In this document: positions 15,477 through 18,520 of the stretch, one piece after another
Numbering within the stretch: position 1 is the stretch's first letter
Layout: every line of letters starts with the position of its first letter
Assembly: GCF_036985595.1 (NCBI RefSeq)
Contig: NZ_BTPU01000122.1
Location: forward strand, 1-18,520
Length of the DNA: 18,520 bases
Direction of reading: 5' to 3'
Source of the DNA: Vallitalea maricola
Lineage (GTDB): Bacteria > Bacillota > Clostridia > Lachnospirales > Vallitaleaceae
Made by a program: the position numbers and the translations under genes
Notes under the pieces: model-generated
What the model saw: the letters and a program-made list of their open reading frames with translations, nothing else
The model's database searches: none
What the model was told of the DNA's origin: nothing

Positions 15477-17483
15477 ATGTTATTATTTAACCGCAAAAAC
15501 AAAATATTTTTTACGTTTATGTTAATTGCTTTTCTACTATTTGCAAATTCTAGCAAAGTAACTTATGCAAAGGAAGACAATGTTATCGTAATTGATCCTT
15601 TTGGTGAGAGACAAACTTTTGAAGGTTGGGGTACAACCTTATGCTGGTGGGCTAACATAATTGGGGGTTGGTCAGAAGAAAATGTTGACAAGGTTATGGA
15701 TTTGCTCTATTCACCAACAGAGGGGTTAGGTTTTACTGTAGCAAGGTATAATATCGGAGGTGGTGACAATCCTACTCATTCACATATGAGGATTGGTGGA
15801 GATGTACCTGGATATTTACCAATAGAAGGTGGTAGCTATGATTGGACCAAAGATGCAAATCAACGTAAGATTCTTGATGAAGCTATGGAAAGAGGTGCTG
15901 ATATATTAGAAGCTTTTTCCAATAGTCCACCCTATTGGATGACTTATAGCGGCTGTTCAGCAGGAAATACTTTTCCTTGGGATGATAACCTGAAAGAAGA
16001 TTATTTTGATGATTTTGCTGATTATTTAACTGAGGTAGTTAAACATTTCAGGGATGAATGGGGTATTACTTTTAGGACTTTATCACCAATTAATGAACCA
16101 TCCACTGGTTTGGGATGGAAAGCTTTTAATAATCAAGAAGGCTGTGATTGGTCTAAGGAAAGTCAAGAAAAGATCTATAGAGAGCTGTACAATAGTTTAG
16201 TCCAAAAAGGGCTTATCAATCAAATTAAGATATCAGGTAATGAAGAGACTAATCTTGATTGGACTCTTAACATGGAAGATTATTCTCAGGATGTCATAGA
16301 TAGTATATGGCAGATTAATACTCATTCTTATCATGGAACTAAAAGACCTGAAGTTAAAAGTCTAGCTAGATTCATGAATAAAAAAATATGGATGTCAGAA
16401 ACAGACAGTTCACCTACATTACCACTTAGCGGTGGCGCTCATGATCATCACGGTGAGCATGCAATGGAAGAAGCTATGTGGTTAGCAGAAAAAATATATT
16501 ATGATGTTTATGATATAGGAGCAGAAGCTTGGGTATTCTGGCAAGCTGTTGAAGATGAGACAGGAGCCGTAGATGGTGACCATAGTTTTGGACTGATTCA
16601 TACACCATTCAATCAAGATAATGATAATTACATATTAACTAAAAAATATTATACAATGGCCCAATACAGTAAATTCATTCGTCCAGGATATAAAATAATA
16701 TATAATGGTATTTCAAAAACATTAGCAGCCTATGGGGAAAATGATAACAAATTAGTTCTTGTGGCTTATAATGATACAAACAATTCAAAAACATACAGAT
16801 ATGATTTATCAAGGTTTGATACTTTGGGTGATACTCAAGCTTATAGAACAAGTATTAACGAGGATCTTCAACAGATTGAAGACTTAGCTATAACTGAAGA
16901 TATCTTAGAAATATCATTACCAGCTAAATCAGTTACTACTATGGTCGTTGATGCTGACTATCATAATAATGATAATATAATGTACTATGTTGATTGTGGC
17001 AATGTAGAACATAGTAATTCTTTTTCTAATGTTGAATCTAATAATAATCTAAGAAATAGTGTACCTGACCAAGCTTATGGAATAGATACTATAAGCAATT
17101 ATTTTTGGGGTTATGAAACAGATGGAGGAACAACTGCAGTGCCTCGTAAAGATGATATGTTCTTTAGTCTAAGAACAGATGAAAGCTTATTAGGCGGCAG
17201 GGGAATCACATACAAATTTGAGGTACCAAATGGTTTTTATAATATTGACCTTGGTTTTAGAGACCCTTGGTCTCACTCTTATCGTCAAATGGATATTACA
17301 ATTGAGGGGGATTTGAAGACCTGGAGATATGTACCACCTCGTTGGGAAGAAATAAAGAGTTATAAGGGTATTCAAGTTAATGATGGGATATTAACAATAG
17401 AGATAGATAGGTGTAAGCATATTATTGATAATAATGCAGATGCAATGATTAGTTTTATACGAGTAGATAGATGTGCAGAGTAA
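15477..17483 (+). CDS. Secreted GH30 glycosidase, probably beta-1,6-galactanase, with C-terminal binding-type domain
   Basis: This 668-residue protein has a signal peptide (basic start, hydrophobic core 10-23, likely cut after VTYA at residue 31). The catalytic barrel begins with TFEGWGTTLCWWANIIGGW, continues with GFTVARYNIGGGDNP and AFSNSPPYWMT, and has acid/base Glu207 in SPINEP and nucleophile Glu308 in WMSETDSS. The GWGTxLxWWA opening matches GH30 enzymes that attack beta-1,6-linked galactan (subfamily 5), including endo-galactanases and exo-galactobiohydrolases. A beta-sandwich of the GH30 type follows. Residues of about 495-668 form an extra domain (from YYVDCGNVEHS to FIRVDRCAE) resembling malectin/galactose-binding modules. 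No cell-wall anchor is seen, so it is probably released. AAGGAGA at 15464-15470 supports the ATG. The family call is firm; the galactan specificity is likely but unproven. Confidence 0.75.
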   Translation: MLLFNRKNKIFFTFMLIAFLLFANSSKVTYAKEDNVIVIDPFGERQTFEGWGTTLCWWANIIGGWSEENVDKVMDLLYSPTEGLGFTVARYNIGGGDNPTHSHMRIGGDVPGYLPIEGGSYDWTKDANQRKILDEAMERGADILEAFSNSPPYWMTYSGCSAGNTFPWDDNLKEDYFDDFADYLTEVVKHFRDEWGITFRTLSPINEPSTGLGWKAFNNQEGCDWSKESQEKIYRELYNSLVQKGLINQIKISGNEETNLDWTLNMEDYSQDVIDSIWQINTHSYHGTKRPEVKSLARFMNKKIWMSETDSSPTLPLSGGAHDHHGEHAMEEAMWLAEKIYYDVYDIGAEAWVFWQAVEDETGAVDGDHSFGLIHTPFNQDNDNYILTKKYYTMAQYSKFIRPGYKIIYNGISKTLAAYGENDNKLVLVAYNDTNNSKTYRYDLSRFDTLGDTQAYRTSINEDLQQIEDLAITEDILEISLPAKSVTTMVVDADYHNNDNIMYYVDCGNVEHSNSFSNVESNNNLRNSVPDQAYGIDTISNYFWGYETDGGTTAVPRKDDMFFSLRTDESLLGGRGITYKFEVPNGFYNIDLGFRDPWSHSYRQMDITIEGDLKTWRYVPPRWEEIKSYKGIQVNDGILTIEIDRCKHIIDNNADAMISFIRVDRCAE

Positions 17484-17585
17484 TATTTTATCAACTATTA
17501 TTCAAATTTTGACAGACTATCAAAAAGAATATATTTAAATACAAAAAAATATAGGTATGTATATATAAAATGATTCATTATATTA

Positions 17586-17614
17586 TTGACATAAATTATC
17601 CAAGGGAGTATATT
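17586..17614 (+). promoter_or_regulatory. Promoter of the PhnP-like hydrolase gene
   Basis: TTGACA (17586-17591) and TATATT (17609-17614) are separated by 17 bp. Transcription would begin near 17621, about 40 bases before ATG 17660. Because this promoter lies inside the upstream extension of the open frame, it supports the shorter protein start. A second TTGACA at 17509-17514 has only an AT-rich -10 region. Confidence 0.65.
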
Positions 17615-17659
17615 GAAGTTAAAATTATTAATAACTTATATAACATGGAGGTAAAATTT

Positions 17660-18493
17660 ATGAAAGTACAATTTTTGGGAACAGCGGCTGCTGAAGGCAT
17701 ACCTGCATTATTTTGTAATTGTCCAATATGTATGGAATCCAAAAAACTTGGAGGAAAGAATATTAGAAAACGTTCAAGTATCATTATTGATGATAAGATA
17801 GTTATTGATTTCACTAATGATGTAATGCATCATGTTCATACCTATGGGATAGACTATTCTAGATTAGAATATTTGTTGATTACACATTCTCATAGTGACC
17901 ATTTCAATTATTATGATCTAGAATTCAAATTACCAGGTTATAGAAATGAGGGTAATCCAAAATTGAATATCTATGCTAATCAAACATGTTTAGATATATT
18001 AGACCAGTTTGAGGATTTCTCAGGTGATATTAATGAACATTTTACACTTAATAGAGCTGAGCCATTCAAAACATTCTTTATCGAAGATTATAAGATAACA
18101 CCATTAACTGCTAAACATAGGACTATGTATAAGGAAGAAGGGTGTCTAATATACATAATTGAACATGAAGGTAAAAGGATGTTGTACGGGTTGGATTCAG
18201 GGTATTATTTTGATAATGTTATTGAGCATATAACTAAACTTTATTTCGACTTAGTTATTTTAGATTGTACATGTGGTTTTGGTGAAACCAATGAAAATTC
18301 GACTCATATGTGTTTAACAGATAATGAAAAGATTGTACATATATTAAGTGAAAATAATGCAATAGATGAAAAAAGTACAGTTATATCTCAACATTTTTCA
18401 CATAATGGACTTGTTATTTATGATAGAGACAAAGGCACATTTAAAAATAAAGGTTTGATAATGGCTTATGATGGAATGAAAGTAGAAGTTTAA
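17660..18493 (+). CDS. PhnP-like metallo-beta-lactamase-fold hydrolase
   Basis: This 277-residue cytoplasmic protein begins MKVQFLGTAAAEGIPALFC. It has a CNCPIC zinc-type cluster (Cys19, Cys21, Cys24), as in PhnP-family phosphodiesterases, and the metal-binding THSHSDH at 75-81 (His76, His78, Asp80, His81). Later ligands are likely in YGLDSGYY and SQHFSHNG. PhnP cuts a cyclic ribose phosphate in phosphonate breakdown, but no phosphonate genes are nearby, so the substrate here is unknown; a cyclic phosphate, other phosphodiester or lactone is possible. The open frame extends to 17570, but ATG 17660 is preferred because GGAGG lies at 17647-17651, the family start fits, and a promoter overlaps the extension. 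It lies 176 bases after GH30 with its own promoter. Confidence 0.8.
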   Translation: MKVQFLGTAAAEGIPALFCNCPICMESKKLGGKNIRKRSSIIIDDKIVIDFTNDVMHHVHTYGIDYSRLEYLLITHSHSDHFNYYDLEFKLPGYRNEGNPKLNIYANQTCLDILDQFEDFSGDINEHFTLNRAEPFKTFFIEDYKITPLTAKHRTMYKEEGCLIYIIEHEGKRMLYGLDSGYYFDNVIEHITKLYFDLVILDCTCGFGETNENSTHMCLTDNEKIVHILSENNAIDEKSTVISQHFSHNGLVIYDRDKGTFKNKGLIMAYDGMKVEV

Positions 18494-18520
18494 TATTAGC
18501 TATAAAATAAGAATAAAAAT

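Noticed and set aside
17507..17525. TTTTGA/TCAAAA inverted repeat as terminator of the GH30 gene
   Set aside because: The stem is only six weak A-T-rich pairs with no T tract after it.
17570..17659. N-terminal extension of the PhnP-like protein
   Set aside because: A good promoter lies inside it, and the family's first strand (MKVQFLG) starts at 17660.
1..18520. CRISPR arrays, tRNA or rRNA genes, insertion sequences
   Set aside because: No spaced repeats of the right kind, no tRNA or rRNA-like sequence and no transposase were seen.

Overview
The window is AT-rich, all its genes lie on the plus strand, and most have strong AGGAGG-type ribosome binding sites. It carries a T-box element, a two-component pair of the kind common in Firmicutes sugar loci (YesM/YesN type), and a sugar ABC importer without its own ATPase. 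Together these point to a low-GC Gram-positive anaerobe of the Clostridia. A Lachnospirales/Vallitalea-like host is my guess and is not proven by the sequence.

Region 1 (1-5939) is a tightly packed run of genes. It starts with the tail of a branched-chain-amino-acid-type (Liv) substrate-binding protein, followed by two Liv permeases and two Liv ATPases. Next come a small protein resembling L-2-amino-thiazoline-4-carboxylate hydrolase and a DhaK/DhaL dihydroxyacetone-kinase-type pair. The DhaK has the covalent-binding histidine but an altered substrate loop, and no DhaM is present. The arrangement suggests uptake and catabolism of an unidentified small molecule.

Region 2 (5940-6452) has no gene. 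A near-perfect sigma-A promoter leads straight into the 3' half of a T-box: a CCGUUA motif, stem III, an intact antiterminator with UGGU, and a strong terminator. There is no room for stem I with its specifier loop, and no amino-acid gene follows. It looks like an orphan or truncated T-box. The remaining 300 bases hold an inverted repeat and a pair of 14-bp direct repeats before the next gene.

Region 3 (6453-17483) is a glycan-use locus. In order it contains a lipoprotein sugar-binding protein, two permeases, a YesM-like sensor kinase, an AraC-type response regulator, a cytoplasmic GH2 beta-galactosidase-like enzyme and a secreted GH30 enzyme with a C-terminal binding-type domain. The GH30 resembles beta-1,6-galactanases, so the likely picture is: the secreted enzyme cuts beta-1,6-galactan (type II arabinogalactan side chains), the importer takes up short galacto-oligosaccharides using a shared ATPase encoded elsewhere, GH2 splits them, and the kinase/regulator pair controls expression. 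Similar 14-bp direct repeats with 20-bp periodicity lie upstream of both the binding-protein gene and the GH30 gene and are candidate operators.

Region 4 (17484-18520) holds a PhnP-like metallo-beta-lactamase-fold hydrolase with its own good promoter. Its link to the galactan locus is unknown.
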